A stretch of DNA of 64,000 nucleotides from Thiobacillus sp. 63-78 (GTDB lineage: Bacteria; Pseudomonadota; Gammaproteobacteria; Burkholderiales; Thiobacillaceae), in NCBI GenBank assembly GCA_001899765.1, contig MKWM01000007.1:31486-95485 (forward strand), given 5' to 3'. A model generated the notes under the pieces. That model was not told the DNA's origin and ran no database searches. It saw only the letters and a list, made by a program, of their open reading frames with translations. Within the stretch, counting starts at the first letter, position 1, and each line of letters begins with the position of its first letter. A program made the translations under genes and the position numbers. Shown here one piece after another: positions 43,280 through 52,832 of the stretch.

Positions 43280-44086
43280 ATGTGTAACACCTGCGGCTGC
43301 AACCTCACCCCCGGCAACCAGCGCCTCGCCTTCAAGCCCGTCGCCAAGGGCGCGACCGCGGTGTCGGTACTGAAAGGCCTGCTGGCGAAGAACGACGACC
43401 AGGCCGCGCACAACCGCGAGCACTTCGACCGCCGCGGCATCCTCGCGATCAACCTGATGTCGTCGCCCGGCTCGGGGAAGACCGCGCTGCTCGAAGCGAC
43501 GCTGACTGCCTTGAAAAACGAATTCACCTGCGCGGTGATCGAAGGCGACCTCGAAACCGAGAACGACGCCGAGCGCATCCGCGCCCTCGGGGTAACGGCG
43601 CACCAGATCGTCACCGGCACCGCCTGCCATCTCGACGCCCATCTGGTGCACGACGCGCTGCATCACATGAATCTCGACGGCGTCGATATCCTGTTCATCG
43701 AGAACGTCGGCAATCTGGTCTGTCCGGCGAGTTTCGACCTTGGCCAGCACCTCAACGTGACCCTGCTCTCGGTCACCGAAGGCGACGACAAGCCGGCCAA
43801 GTACCCGGTGATGTTCCGCGCCGCCGACGCCATGCTGCTGACCAAAACCGACTTGCTGGCCGTGCTCGACGACTTCGATCCCGACCAAGCCGAGGCGCAT
43901 CTGCGCAACCTCGCCAACCCGGCGCCGGTGCTGCGGCTGTCGGCGCGTAAGAACCTGGGCATGGACGCGTGGCTCGCCTGGCTGCGCGAGCAGCTCGCCG
44001 CGCAGCGTGCGCGGGTGGCGATCGGCCAGTCGCGCCGTCCCGCCATCCAGAGCGACGGCCAGACATTCCACAGCGCCAGCGCATGA
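43280..44086 (+). CDS. hypB: Hydrogenase nickel GTPase HypB
   Basis: 268 residues. N-terminal MCNTCGC is the high-affinity metal motif (CxxCGC form); no histidine-rich storage stretch is present. G-domain: NLMSSPGSGKTALLEATL (P-loop), VIEGDLETENDAERI, ENVGNLVCPASFDLG and LLTKTDLL (guanine base). Works with HypA to load nickel. ATG 43280 follows the tandem repeat; its end overlaps hypD (ATGATGA). Confidence 0.95.
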   Translation: MCNTCGCNLTPGNQRLAFKPVAKGATAVSVLKGLLAKNDDQAAHNREHFDRRGILAINLMSSPGSGKTALLEATLTALKNEFTCAVIEGDLETENDAERIRALGVTAHQIVTGTACHLDAHLVHDALHHMNLDGVDILFIENVGNLVCPASFDLGQHLNVTLLSVTEGDDKPAKYPVMFRAADAMLLTKTDLLAVLDDFDPDQAEAHLRNLANPAPVLRLSARKNLGMDAWLAWLREQLAAQRARVAIGQSRRPAIQSDGQTFHSASA

Positions 44087-45183
44087 TGCACGACGCCCGC
44101 GCCTGGCTGGAGAAAATCCACGCCCTCGACTTCGACCGCACGGTCAAGATCATGAACGTATGCGGCGGCCACGAGCGCTCGATCACCCATGCCGGCCTGC
44201 GCGGCGCGCTGCCGGCATGGCTCGAACTGGTGCCCGGCCCCGGCTGCCCGGTGTGCGTGTGTCCGGAGGAGGACGTCTACCAGGCGATGCAGTTGGCGCT
44301 CAAGGACCGCGTGATCCTGGTCGCCTACGGCGACATGCTGCGGGTGCCGGTCAACGTGAAGAAGGGCGAGATTCGCACCCTGGCCGAGGCGCAGGCGGCC
44401 GGTGCCGACGTGCGGCCGATCGCCAGCCCGCTCGATGCGCGCAGGATCGCGCTGGAAAACCCCGGCCGCGCGGTGGTGTTCTTCGCCGCCGGCTTCGAGA
44501 CCACCACCGCGCCGACCGCGGCGATCCTAGCCGAAGGCCTGCCCGACAATCTGAGCATCCTGCTGTCCGGGCGGCTGACCTGGCCGGCGGTGGCGATGCT
44601 GCTGGATTCCGAGAGTCCGGGCTTCGACGCCCTGGTCGCGCCAGGACATGTGTCCGCCGTGATGGGGCCGGAGGAATGGAACTTCGTCGTCGAGCAACAC
44701 GACATTCCCGCCGCGGTGGCCGGCTTCACGCCGGAGTCGCTGCTGGCCTCGTTCTATTCGGTGCTGCGGCAACTGAAAAGCGGCGAACGCTTTCTCGACA
44801 ATTGCTACCGCGAAGTCGCGCATCCCGGTGGCAATGCCACCGCGCGCCGCATGCTTGCCGCCACGCTGGATGTCGTCGATGCCAACTGGCGCGGCATCGG
44901 CACCATTCCCCATTCAGGCTATGCCTTGAAAACGGCCTGCGCCGCACACGATGCGCGTCTGCAATTTCCCGATCACACGGACCCGGCCCGCCGCCGTGCC
45001 GGCGAAATGCCGCCCGGCTGCGACTGCGCCAAAGTTGTACTCGGCAAGATCTATCCCAACCAGTGCCGCATCTACGGCCGCGCCTGCACCCCGCGCAACC
45101 CGGTCGGCCCCTGCATGGTGTCGGACGAAGGCGCCTGCCGCATCTGGTGGGCGGGCGGTGTGCGCGTCACCGCCGATGCCTGA
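44083..45183 (+). CDS. hypD: Fe(CN)2CO assembly scaffold HypD
   Basis: 366 residues. KIMNVCGGHERSITHAGLR, LVPGPGCPVCVCPEED, VFFAAGFETTTAPTA, and the C-terminal iron-sulfur region CDCAKVVLGKIYPNQC, GRACTPRNPVGPC and SDEGACRIWW. Builds the iron-cyanide-carbonyl group together with HypC. Start ATG 44083 overlaps hypB; upstream frame to 43969 lies within that gene. Ends 8 bp inside hypF. Confidence 0.95.
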   Translation: MMHDARAWLEKIHALDFDRTVKIMNVCGGHERSITHAGLRGALPAWLELVPGPGCPVCVCPEEDVYQAMQLALKDRVILVAYGDMLRVPVNVKKGEIRTLAEAQAAGADVRPIASPLDARRIALENPGRAVVFFAAGFETTTAPTAAILAEGLPDNLSILLSGRLTWPAVAMLLDSESPGFDALVAPGHVSAVMGPEEWNFVVEQHDIPAAVAGFTPESLLASFYSVLRQLKSGERFLDNCYREVAHPGGNATARRMLAATLDVVDANWRGIGTIPHSGYALKTACAAHDARLQFPDHTDPARRRAGEMPPGCDCAKVVLGKIYPNQCRIYGRACTPRNPVGPCMVSDEGACRIWWAGGVRVTADA

Positions 45184-47437
45184 ACGCGTCGCGCGGTTCA
45201 TCGCGATCGGCGGCCGGGTGCAGGGCGTCGGCTTCCGGCCCTTCGTCTACCGCCTGGCGCAGCAGCACGGCATCACCGGCTGGGTGCGCAACGTCGATGG
45301 CGCGGTGGAAATCCATGCCGAGGGCACGCCCGCGCAACTCCATCAGTTCAGCGATGGACTGCTGAAGGAAGCGCCGCCCTTGTCCGCGCCCGGCTCACTC
45401 ACGGCCACCGCCTGCGAACCCGAACACGCCGCAGCGTTTGCCATCCTCGACAGCGCGGCATCCCATCAAGCCTGCCTGAATGATGCATCGTCAGAAATGG
45501 CCGATGCAGGGTCCATTCACCTGCCGCCCGACGGCTTCGTCTGCGCCGACTGTCGCGCCGAGCTGCACGACCCGACCGACCGCCGCCATCGCTACCCCTT
45601 CATCAACTGCACCCAGTGCGGACCGCGCTATACCCTGATCACCGCCCTGCCCTACGACCGCCCCAACACGGCCATGCGCGATTTCGCGCTGTGCCCGGAC
45701 TGCCGGCGCGAGTATGAGAACCCGCTCGACCGCCGCTTCCACGCCGAGCCGATCGCCTGTCCGCTGTGCGGGCCGCATCTGCAGTGTGTTGCGGGCGACG
45801 AAGCGATCCATGGCGATGCGGCGGCACTGGCCGCCGCCGTCACCGCGCTGCGTGGCGGCAAGATCGTCGCGGTCAAAGGCGTCGGCGGCTACCACCTGCT
45901 GTGCGACGCCACGAATGACGCCACCGTCGCCGCGCTGCGCGCCCGCAAGCCGCGACCGGCCAAGCCGCTGGCGGTGATGTTGCGCGATCTCGATGCCGTG
46001 CGTGCGGTGGCGCACACCACGCCGGATCTGGAAACTTTTATCGCCGCGCCGGAACGCCCCATCGTGCTGCTGCAAAAACGGGGCGATTCCGGTTTGTCCG
46101 AACACATCGCTCCCGGCCTCGCGGAAATCGGCTGCCTCTTGCCCTACTCGCCGTTGCACGATCTGCTGCTCACCGATTTCGGCGGGCCGCTGGTGGCCAC
46201 CTCGGGCAACCTCTCCGGCGAGCCGGTGCTGACCGACAACCACGAAGCGCAAACCCGCCTCGCCCACCTCGCCGACGCCTTCCTGCACCACGACCGCCCC
46301 ATCGTGCGCCCGGCCGACGATCCGGTGTATCGCGTCATCGCCGGCATCCCCAGACCGCTGCGCCTCGGGCGCGGCACGGCGCCGCTGGAGCTGAAACTGT
46401 CCGCGCCGCTTGCCGAACCCGTGCTGGCACTCGGCAGCCACATGAAGAACACGCTGTGCCTCGCCTGGGGCACGCGCGCCGTCGTTTCGCCGCACATCGG
46501 CGAACTCGACACGCCGCGCAGCCTCGACACCCTGGCGCAGGTCGCCGCCGACCTGCAGCGGCTGTATCAGGTACAGGCCAAAAAACTGCTCATCGATCGC
46601 CATCCCGCTTACGGCTATCGCCGCTACGCCCGCGACAGCGGACTGCCGCTGGCCGAAATCTGGCACCACCACGCCCACGCTTCCGCGCTGGCCTGGGAGT
46701 TTCCCGCAGTCAAGGAATGGATCGTGTTCGCCTGGGACGGCGTCGGTCTCGGTGAGGACGATACGCTGTGGGGTGGCGAAGCCTTTACCGGTTCGCCCGG
46801 CCGCTGGCAGCGCGCCGCCTCGTTCCGTCCCTTCCGCCTGCCCGGCGGCGACAAGGCCGGGCGCGAGCCGTGGCGCGCCGCGGCGGCCTTGCTGTGGGAG
46901 AGCGGCCGGGCCGTGCCGTTCGCGCCCGAGCCCTTGCAGCGGGCGTGGTCGCAAGGCCTCAACAGTCCGGCGAGTTCGTCGGTTGGGCGGCTGTTCGACG
47001 CCGCGGCAGCTCTGTGCGGCGTCTGCACCCACGCCAGCTTCGAAGGCGAAGGTCCGATGCGGCTGGAAGCCGTCGCGGCCGCCGACGGCGAAACCGTCGC
47101 CCTGCCGCTCGCACGCGACGCCGCCGGAATCTGGCGCAGCGACTGGGCGCCGCTGCTGCCCATGCTCACCGACATCGCCCGCCCGCAAGCCACGCGCGCG
47201 GCCAGCTTCCATCTCAGTCTGGCGCAGGCGCTGCTCGCACAGGCGCGGCAGTTGCGTACGCAAACCGGCATCACGTCGGTCGGCCTTGCCGGCGGCGTGT
47301 TCCAGAATCGGCTGCTCGCCGAGGCCGCCATCAGCCGTCTTCAGGCCGCAGGCTTTGCCGCGCATCTACCGCAACGCGTACCGGTCAACGACGCCGGGCT
47401 GAGCGTCGGCCAGGTCATCGAATTCCTCCACCCATAA
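45176..47437 (+). CDS. hypF: Carbamoyltransferase HypF
   Basis: 753 residues with the full domain order: acylphosphatase (IGGRVQGVGFRPFVYRLA), two zinc fingers (CADCRAEL..CTQCGP and CPDCRREY..CPLCGP), a YrdC-like nucleotide domain (KGVGGYHLLCDATNDA), and the Kae1-like carbamoyltransferase (IWHHHAHASALAWE, VFAWDGVGLGEDDTLWGGE, VGLAGGVFQNRLL). Makes the cyanide precursor from carbamoyl phosphate and transfers it to HypE. ATG 45176 overlaps hypD by 8 bp. Confidence 0.95.
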   Translation: MPERVARFIAIGGRVQGVGFRPFVYRLAQQHGITGWVRNVDGAVEIHAEGTPAQLHQFSDGLLKEAPPLSAPGSLTATACEPEHAAAFAILDSAASHQACLNDASSEMADAGSIHLPPDGFVCADCRAELHDPTDRRHRYPFINCTQCGPRYTLITALPYDRPNTAMRDFALCPDCRREYENPLDRRFHAEPIACPLCGPHLQCVAGDEAIHGDAAALAAAVTALRGGKIVAVKGVGGYHLLCDATNDATVAALRARKPRPAKPLAVMLRDLDAVRAVAHTTPDLETFIAAPERPIVLLQKRGDSGLSEHIAPGLAEIGCLLPYSPLHDLLLTDFGGPLVATSGNLSGEPVLTDNHEAQTRLAHLADAFLHHDRPIVRPADDPVYRVIAGIPRPLRLGRGTAPLELKLSAPLAEPVLALGSHMKNTLCLAWGTRAVVSPHIGELDTPRSLDTLAQVAADLQRLYQVQAKKLLIDRHPAYGYRRYARDSGLPLAEIWHHHAHASALAWEFPAVKEWIVFAWDGVGLGEDDTLWGGEAFTGSPGRWQRAASFRPFRLPGGDKAGREPWRAAAALLWESGRAVPFAPEPLQRAWSQGLNSPASSSVGRLFDAAAALCGVCTHASFEGEGPMRLEAVAAADGETVALPLARDAAGIWRSDWAPLLPMLTDIARPQATRAASFHLSLAQALLAQARQLRTQTGITSVGLAGGVFQNRLLAEAAISRLQAAGFAAHLPQRVPVNDAGLSVGQVIEFLHP

Positions 47438-47444
47438 AAAACCC

Positions 47445-48449
47445 ATGGACGACACCCGCATCCTTCTCGCGCACGGCAACGGCGGCCGCCTGATGCGCGA
47501 GCTCATCGCCGATATTTTTGCCCGCCATCTCGGCAACCCGCTGCTCGACACCGACGCCGACGCGGTGACGCTGCCGATCCTCGACGGCGAGCCCATGCTC
47601 ACCACCGACGGCTTCACCGTGCAGCCGCTGGAATTTCCCGGCGGCAACCTCGGCTCACTGGCGGTGCACGGCGTGGTCAACGATCTCGCGGTGGCGGGCG
47701 CCGACCCGCGCTACCTCACCCTGTCGGCACTGATCGAGGAAGGGCTCGAAGTCGACGTGCTGGATCGCCTGATCGCCAGCTTCGCAGAAGCGGCGCGGGA
47801 AAGCGGCGTGGCGGTGGTGGCCGGCGACACCAAGGTGGTGCGCCGCGGCGAAGGCGGCGGCCTGTATCTCTCCGTCGCCGGCCTCGGCGTCAAACGTGCG
47901 CAGGCAAAACTTGCCATCGAATCCATCGCCGCGGGCGACGTCGTGCTGGTGTCCGGGCCGGTGGGCGACCATGGCATCGCGGTGATGCTGGCGCGCGAGC
48001 AGTTCGGCTTGTCGGGCGAACTGCGCTCCGATTCGGCCTCGGTACTGCCGCTGACGCGGGCGGTGCGCGACCTGCCCGGCCTCAAGTTCATGCGCGACCC
48101 GACGCGCGGCGGCCTCGCCACGGTCGCGCATGAAATCGCGCGCGCCAGCGGCCACAGCGTGGCGCTCGACCAGAACACGGTGCCGCTGCGCCCGGAAGTG
48201 GTGTCGGTGTGCGACATGCTGGGCTACGATCCGTATTTCCTGGCCTGCGAAGGACGGGTCGTTGCCGTGGCCGATGCTTCCTCGGGCGGCGACATCCTGA
48301 GCCGCTGGCGTGCCCTGCCGGAAGGACGGGCGGCCAGTATCATCGGCCGCATCGAGAGCGGCAGTGGGCGCGTCATACTGGAAACCGGCCTGGGCGGCCG
48401 TCGCGTGCTGGACGAGCTGGAAGACGATCCACTGCCCAGGATCTGCTGA
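47445..48449 (+). CDS. hypE: Thiocyanate-forming HypE
   Basis: 334 residues of the PurM/SelD-like fold. LLAHGNGGRLMRELIADIF, VNDLAVAGADPRYLT, VAGDTKVV and FMRDPTRGGLATVAHEI mark the ATP domain. The C-terminal PRIC ends with the cysteine that is carbamoylated by HypF and dehydrated to thiocyanate. Last of the hyp genes, 7 bp after hypF. Confidence 0.95.
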   Translation: MDDTRILLAHGNGGRLMRELIADIFARHLGNPLLDTDADAVTLPILDGEPMLTTDGFTVQPLEFPGGNLGSLAVHGVVNDLAVAGADPRYLTLSALIEEGLEVDVLDRLIASFAEAARESGVAVVAGDTKVVRRGEGGGLYLSVAGLGVKRAQAKLAIESIAAGDVVLVSGPVGDHGIAVMLAREQFGLSGELRSDSASVLPLTRAVRDLPGLKFMRDPTRGGLATVAHEIARASGHSVALDQNTVPLRPEVVSVCDMLGYDPYFLACEGRVVAVADASSGGDILSRWRALPEGRAASIIGRIESGSGRVILETGLGGRRVLDELEDDPLPRIC

Positions 48450-48451
48450 GC

Positions 48452-48486
48452 GGTAGCCAGGCGCCGCACCTGGATTCACGGCTACC
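48452..48486 (+). terminator. Stem-loop downstream of hypE
   Basis: GGTAGCC (48452-48458) pairs with GGCTACC (48480-48486), with an inner CAGG/CCTG pairing. It begins 2 bp after the hypE stop. No T-run follows, so it may slow decay or end transcription only in part. Confidence 0.35.
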
Positions 48487-48572
48487 CGTCCTCAACCGCG
48501 GCGCCCTGTCCGAAACCATCCGGCCTCGTCACGGGTCAAACCGGCGGCCATCGCACCAGCAGGAGAATCGGC

Positions 48573-49025
48573 ATGAACGAAAGGATCAATCTCGGGAAAT
48601 CTTCGCCCGCCTTGTATCAGGCAGTCCTTACCCTCGAACAGCTTGCGTCCGGGGAAGGCGCCAAGGCCGGTATCGCAGTCGGCTTTTCGCACTTGCTGCG
48701 CTTGCGTGCCTCGCAGATCAACCAGTGTGCGTTCTGCGTCAGGATGCATACCCGGGATGCGCTCGCAAGCGGAGAGCCAAGCGATCGCATTTCCGTACTG
48801 CCCGCCTGGCGGGAAACCGGTTATTTCACCCCCAAGGAATGTGCGGCGCTGGAACTTGTCGAGGCCATCACGCGGGTCTCCGAGGGCCAGGTTCCCGATG
48901 CGGTCTATGAGCGGGCGGCGGAAAAGCTTTCAGAAGCGGAGATCGCGGCCATTGAGTGGCTCGCCATCGTCATCAACGTCTGGAACCGTATCGCCATTTC
49001 CAGCCGCTATGCCGTCAAGGCGTAG
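48573..49025 (+). CDS. Carboxymuconolactone-decarboxylase/AhpD-like protein
   Basis: 150 residues. Motif INQCAFCVRMHTRDAL holds the CxxC-x3-H active site of AhpD-like peroxidase/reductase partners; the helix pattern of the CMD fold surrounds it (LRLRASQINQC, FTPKECAALELVEAITR, IEWLAIVINVWNRIAIS). Likely scavenges peroxides or handles thiols. AGGAG stands 7-8 nt before ATG 48573. It is convergent with the methylofuran gene next to it and separated from hypE by 123 bp. Confidence 0.87.
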   Translation: MNERINLGKSSPALYQAVLTLEQLASGEGAKAGIAVGFSHLLRLRASQINQCAFCVRMHTRDALASGEPSDRISVLPAWRETGYFTPKECAALELVEAITRVSEGQVPDAVYERAAEKLSEAEIAAIEWLAIVINVWNRIAISSRYAVKA

Positions 49026-49077
49026 GGACGTCGACCCGGACTAGGGCCTGGCAGCCACCCTGCCCGCGGCTATCCGG

Positions 49078-49812
49078 CTATTCGCATTGGTCCACGGGCT
49101 GCGTCCAGAGGGTCTTCTGTTCTGGCGTGCGGCGCGCCTTGCCAAGGGCCTGGGAGATGGCCAGCATGGCCCCGGCATCGAGCGTCCGGGTCCGCGCATG
49201 GCCATGGCACAAGGCGCCACGGAAACCCAGATAGTCCGGGTCAAGCGGCGCCAGGACAGGGATATCCTCTGCCCGCAAGGAACCGGCCAGTCCACTGATC
49301 AGATTCAACTCCCGGGCCTGCGCGACAAAACGTTCGAGCTGTGCGACAGGCTGGTGCCGCAGCAATCCCCCCGCGGACTTGTCCAGCGTGTCCAGCATGA
49401 CTCCCGCAAAGCCGTACCCGGCGAGCCGGCCGAGCAGGCCGAGGTCCGGGTGGCGGTCCGCGAACAAAACCGCCACCAGCCGGTAGCGGCTGCAAAGCGG
49501 CGCCAGCGCGGCCAGACAATCATGCAATGCCGGCGCCGGGAACAGTCCGATCTTCACAAAGTCGACGCCGGAGATGGCCATCATGCTGACGGCATGGAAT
49601 ACCGCCTGCGGCGCCATGGCGGGAAAATCCCCTATGGTTGCGCTGACGGGCGTCCGCCCGCCCACTGCATCGACAATGGCGTGCACGGTGTCCAGGGGCA
49701 GTGCGCCCAGCGCGCCGGCATGCGGGTTCTTGGCGTCGATGATGTCGGCGCCGGCAGCAAGCGCCTGCCGCGCTTCGCCGATATCCGTGATGCTGGCGAG
49801 CCAGCCCGTCAT
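49078..49812 (-). CDS. mfnB: (5-formylfuran-3-yl)methyl phosphate synthase (MfnB, Orf22 type)
   Basis: 244 residues, COG1891. Two molecules of glyceraldehyde-3-phosphate are condensed to the furan phosphate that starts methanofuran synthesis in archaea; the bacterial form is expected to do the same for methylofuran. GADIIDAKNPHAGALGALP carries the Schiff-base lysine (Lys28), GVDFVKIGLF a second active-site lysine, and YLGFRGALCHGHAR a phosphate loop. Last gene of the minus-strand operon led by the sigma-54 regulator; ATG 49812 overlaps the DUF447 gene (ATGA). Confidence 0.93.
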   Translation of the reverse strand: MTGWLASITDIGEARQALAAGADIIDAKNPHAGALGALPLDTVHAIVDAVGGRTPVSATIGDFPAMAPQAVFHAVSMMAISGVDFVKIGLFPAPALHDCLAALAPLCSRYRLVAVLFADRHPDLGLLGRLAGYGFAGVMLDTLDKSAGGLLRHQPVAQLERFVAQARELNLISGLAGSLRAEDIPVLAPLDPDYLGFRGALCHGHARTRTLDAGAMLAISQALGKARRTPEQKTLWTQPVDQCE

Positions 49813-50381
49813 GCTGCCTGCTCCCTTGCACGATGCGCATCGATTTTTTCCTTCAGCCAATTCCAGGCTTCCAGCTCGCGCGGACCCGCCGTCTTGTCAA
49901 TCGCGATGGCGAGATAGTCCATTTCATGCTTCACCTTGTCGGCGGGAAGCATGTCCAGACGGCTGGCCAGTATGCAGGCCTCGATGACGGCAGCCTGGGC
50001 ACGGTTATGGCCGGGGAAGGCCAGGTGGCCGACCTGGACGACCTCGCGGCAGATGAAGCGGGGCCGCACGGCATCTTCTTCGATCCGCTCCACGATCAAT
50101 TCGCTGTGACTGAGGGCCTCCGCAAGCCGGCCGCAGGCAATCCGGTCGCACGGGACAAGCGGCCAGTCGCGCCGTCCCGTGAGGCAGCCCGCGAAGACCC
50201 GCACGTCGGAAGGATGACTGATCGCGGCGATTCCGGTGGCGCGCAGGTTGTCGAGCGTGCGCGAAGGATGGAAAGGCGACAGCACGACGAATCCATCTTC
50301 GCGGCGGAAACCCAAAGGCGCGATGTGCGTCCCGCCGTCCGGCGTGGCGGTAGTCAGGATGGCCTCCAGGATCAGGCTCAT
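49809..50381 (-). CDS. DUF447-family (flavin-reductase-like) protein
   Basis: 190 residues of the DUF447/COG2457 family. LEAILTTATPDGGTHIAPLGF and VVLSPFHPSRTLDNLRATG match the FMN-binding split-barrel, and CREVVQVGHLAFPGHNRAQAAVIEACILASRL follows. Present in methanogens and in H4MPT-using bacteria; the reaction is unknown, possibly a flavin-dependent step on a pterin. ATGA overlaps join it to both neighbours. The ORF continues upstream to 50855, but only within the next gene. Confidence 0.82.
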   Translation of the reverse strand: MSLILEAILTTATPDGGTHIAPLGFRREDGFVVLSPFHPSRTLDNLRATGIAAISHPSDVRVFAGCLTGRRDWPLVPCDRIACGRLAEALSHSELIVERIEEDAVRPRFICREVVQVGHLAFPGHNRAQAAVIEACILASRLDMLPADKVKHEMDYLAIAIDKTAGPRELEAWNWLKEKIDAHRAREQAA

Positions 50382-51784
50382 GAGGGCTCCGTGTGCGAGG
50401 GCGCGCGACGCGTGCTGCCAGGCCCGCATTGAACCGTCAGGTCTTCTTCCTTGCGGCGCAGCCCCATGCACCCCCAGGTCAGTTCCTCGTCCTGGCTGTA
50501 GCGTTTGCCGAGTTGCCAGGCGATCTGCGCCCGGGCCAGTTCGACGCCCAGGTAAAACGCGTGGCCGCCATCCTGCTCCAGCTTGAGATGCGGCCACAAC
50601 GCAAACGGATCGGTCGCGCTGTGCAGGCCATCGCGGTTGTAGATATGCAGGCCCTCTTCGCTGATCTGGATGCGAAAACTGGGATCCTTCACGGCGCGTG
50701 CCATCGTGGCGATTTCTTCCCTGTCGTAAGGGAACGGCCGGCGATGATGCAGACCGAGCAGCGCATCCGAAAAATCGCGCGGCAGGCTCTGCGTGTCGTG
50801 CGCGGCGAACATCATCCGGCGTGCGGCGTCGATCTCGCGCACCGCGCTGCGGCAATGCGGGCTGACCTCCGTGGTGAGCAATGCGCGGATGTTCAGCTCG
50901 GCCATGATGCCCAGCAGCAGGGCATGCATGCCGGCCGTGTCGGCGTCCGTCAGTTCGGAAAGATTGCCAGTGCCCATCAGGATGTCCGCATCGGGCATCC
51001 GCCGGCGCAGTTCGTGATAGCGCGCCAGCGAGGCGGTGAATCCGAACGGCAGCGGATCCAGGATGGGATCGGCGAAATACGGCCGATTATTCGCCTCCAT
51101 CCGCTTCATGGCGTCGATCAGGTTGTCCACATCGCCCGGATGCGCGGGAATCAGGATCGGCGTGGCCGCTACCTCGTCGGCCAGATGCAGGGTATCCGTG
51201 GTGAGCGACAGCAGATAATCCGCCCCCGCCCGACCGCCGCGCAGCAGTTCATCGGAATCCAGCGAGTCGACGCTGACCCGGTAGCCGACCGCCTTCAGCG
51301 CCTGCACCGTTTCTTCCAGATGCGGAAACGGTGTCTGCGGCAAGCCACCGATATCGATCACATCGGCGCCATCGGCAACATAGCGGGCAGCCTGGGCCAG
51401 GATGGCCTCGATACTCATCAGCGGCGCATTGACCAGTTCGGCGAATATGATCACGTCGTGCCGCGACAGGTCCGGCGCACGGCGCTGCCGGCCGAAAAAT
51501 CCGGGTAAATCCATGAGCTCGTCAGGCCCCCGTTCGACGGGAAGGCCGAAATGCCCGGACAAAGCCGGCAGATCGCCGCGGCAGCGGCCTGGCAGCAGGA
51601 TACGGTCCGCCCCTCGCGTATCCGTCAGGCGGCGCCGGATCATGTCAGCGGTCATCAAGGCGGCCACCTGCACACCCATCACCTGTATCTCCCAGGTGAA
51701 GCCTGCGTCACCCATCTCGGTGAGCACGCGCCGCAACTGCGACTCGGCGAGACGGCCCGTCAGGAAAAGGATGTGTTCAGACAT
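50378..51784 (-). CDS. Dihydropteroate-synthase-like protein of the H4MPT pathway
   Basis: 468 residues, TIGR00284-like family. The N-terminal third (HILFLTGRLAESQLRRVLTEMG, VAALMTADMIRRRL) is extra; the central part is a DHPS TIM barrel: FAELVNAPLMSIEAILAQAARYVADGADVIDIGG in sections, SVDSLDSDELLRGGRAGADYLLS and LIPAHPGDVDNLI. Archaeal relatives are tied to joining the pterin with the RFAP-derived half of H4MPT. With the true FolP at 399-1232 this is the H4MPT-specific counterpart. ATG 51784 overlaps the DmrX-like gene by 25 bp. Confidence 0.87.
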   Translation of the reverse strand: MSEHILFLTGRLAESQLRRVLTEMGDAGFTWEIQVMGVQVAALMTADMIRRRLTDTRGADRILLPGRCRGDLPALSGHFGLPVERGPDELMDLPGFFGRQRRAPDLSRHDVIIFAELVNAPLMSIEAILAQAARYVADGADVIDIGGLPQTPFPHLEETVQALKAVGYRVSVDSLDSDELLRGGRAGADYLLSLTTDTLHLADEVAATPILIPAHPGDVDNLIDAMKRMEANNRPYFADPILDPLPFGFTASLARYHELRRRMPDADILMGTGNLSELTDADTAGMHALLLGIMAELNIRALLTTEVSPHCRSAVREIDAARRMMFAAHDTQSLPRDFSDALLGLHHRRPFPYDREEIATMARAVKDPSFRIQISEEGLHIYNRDGLHSATDPFALWPHLKLEQDGGHAFYLGVELARAQIAWQLGKRYSQDEELTWGCMGLRRKEEDLTVQCGPGSTRRAPSHTEPS

Positions 51785-52317
51785 GTCATTCTCTGATCTA
51801 TGGCGGATTTCAGCGCCTCGATGCTTTCCGCCACGCTGGTATAGGGGAAGCTTTTCAGCCGTTCGGTATTCTCGAGATCGATGGGCCGCGGGTACAGCGT
51901 GACGGTCTGGCCCGGCGCCTCGGTGATGACCGTTGGCTCGCAGTCGCAGGCAAACACGATGCTGGGGATGCGGCATTTACCCGCCTGGGCATACAGATTG
52001 GTGACCAGCGTGTCGGAAATTCCGGCCACACACTTGGCCACGGTGTTGGACGTGGCCGGGCCGATGATCAGCGTGTGGTAATGGCCGCCATACAGGAAGC
52101 CCACCGGCACGCTGCTGGCCGTATGGTCCTGAAAGATACGGATTTTCTCGCGCAGACGCTTGAGCGGAATCCCGTACATTCCGAGTATTTCGGCGGCCGC
52201 CCGGGTGACGAACAGATCGACATCCGGAAGCGTCTCGATGATTTCCAGACTTTCGCGGAGATAATGCCCCGATCCCGTCAGGCCCCAGGCGATGCGGGGG
52301 GTTTCACGTGCTAACAC
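51760..52317 (-). CDS. Archaeal-type flavoprotein, dihydromethanopterin reductase candidate (DmrX/DmrB-like)
   Basis: 185 residues, flavin-binding fold like AfpA/DmrB: IAWGLTGSGHYLRESLEI (FMN phosphate loop), LFVTRAAAEILGMYG, HTLIIGPATSNTVAKCVAGISDTLVTNLYAQAGK and VFACDCEPTV. Related proteins reduce dihydromethanopterin to H4MPT, the last biosynthetic step. The DHFR-like DmrA of Methylobacterium is a different family. It sits 16 bp after the second pterin synthase. Confidence 0.85.
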   Translation of the reverse strand: MLARETPRIAWGLTGSGHYLRESLEIIETLPDVDLFVTRAAAEILGMYGIPLKRLREKIRIFQDHTASSVPVGFLYGGHYHTLIIGPATSNTVAKCVAGISDTLVTNLYAQAGKCRIPSIVFACDCEPTVITEAPGQTVTLYPRPIDLENTERLKSFPYTSVAESIEALKSAIDQRMTCLNTSFS

Positions 52318-52333
52318 GGTTCTTTGCCGGGGC

Positions 52334-52831
52334 TCATCGCGGAAAGGCGTGCCGGGAGAATCCCCATTGGCGATCGGCTTCCTCCACCCCCACCTCCAGC
52401 AAATGGACCCCCTTGGCCAGCTTTTCCCGGTGAAGCGCCTCGGTCAGGCGATCGCCGATGTGCCGGGCCAGCAACTCCGCGGTGGCATTGGGTATCTGCA
52501 GGATGACGCAGCTTTCCCGCTCGATCCAGAAACGCTTGCCAAAACTTTCCACCTTGACCAGACCGTCCTCTTCCGTCAGGCGGACGACAGGACTGGTGGC
52601 GGGCAGGATCACGTGATCGGACAACTCCTGGCAGATTTCCCGCGCCAGGCGGGTCAATGCAACAAAATCCAGCACGTAGCCCTCGCCGGTATCCTCGCCG
52701 TGCGCCGTCACGCGTGTGTGAAAGTTGTGGCCGTGCAAATTTTCACAGACATTGCCATAGGTGATGAAGTGGGCGGAATTGAACCCCAGATCCGCAGGTT
52801 CGACCCAGGTGACAAATGGAGACGGCGTCAA
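52334..52831 (-). CDS. 6-pyruvoyl-tetrahydropterin-synthase family protein (complete zinc site)
   Basis: 165 residues. NSAHFITYGNVCENLHGHNFHTRV has the three zinc histidines and catalytic cysteine; VLDFVALTRLAREICQELSDH, ESCVILQIPNATAELLARHI and LEVGVEEADRQW follow. Could convert dihydroneopterin triphosphate into a side-chain-cleaved pterin for H4MPT. Compare the fusion protein at 13151-14374, which has lost one ligand (HGG). ATG 52831 is 1 bp from the regulator stop. Confidence 0.9.
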   Translation of the reverse strand: MTPSPFVTWVEPADLGFNSAHFITYGNVCENLHGHNFHTRVTAHGEDTGEGYVLDFVALTRLAREICQELSDHVILPATSPVVRLTEEDGLVKVESFGKRFWIERESCVILQIPNATAELLARHIGDRLTEALHREKLAKGVHLLEVGVEEADRQWGFSRHAFPR

Positions 52832-52832
52832 A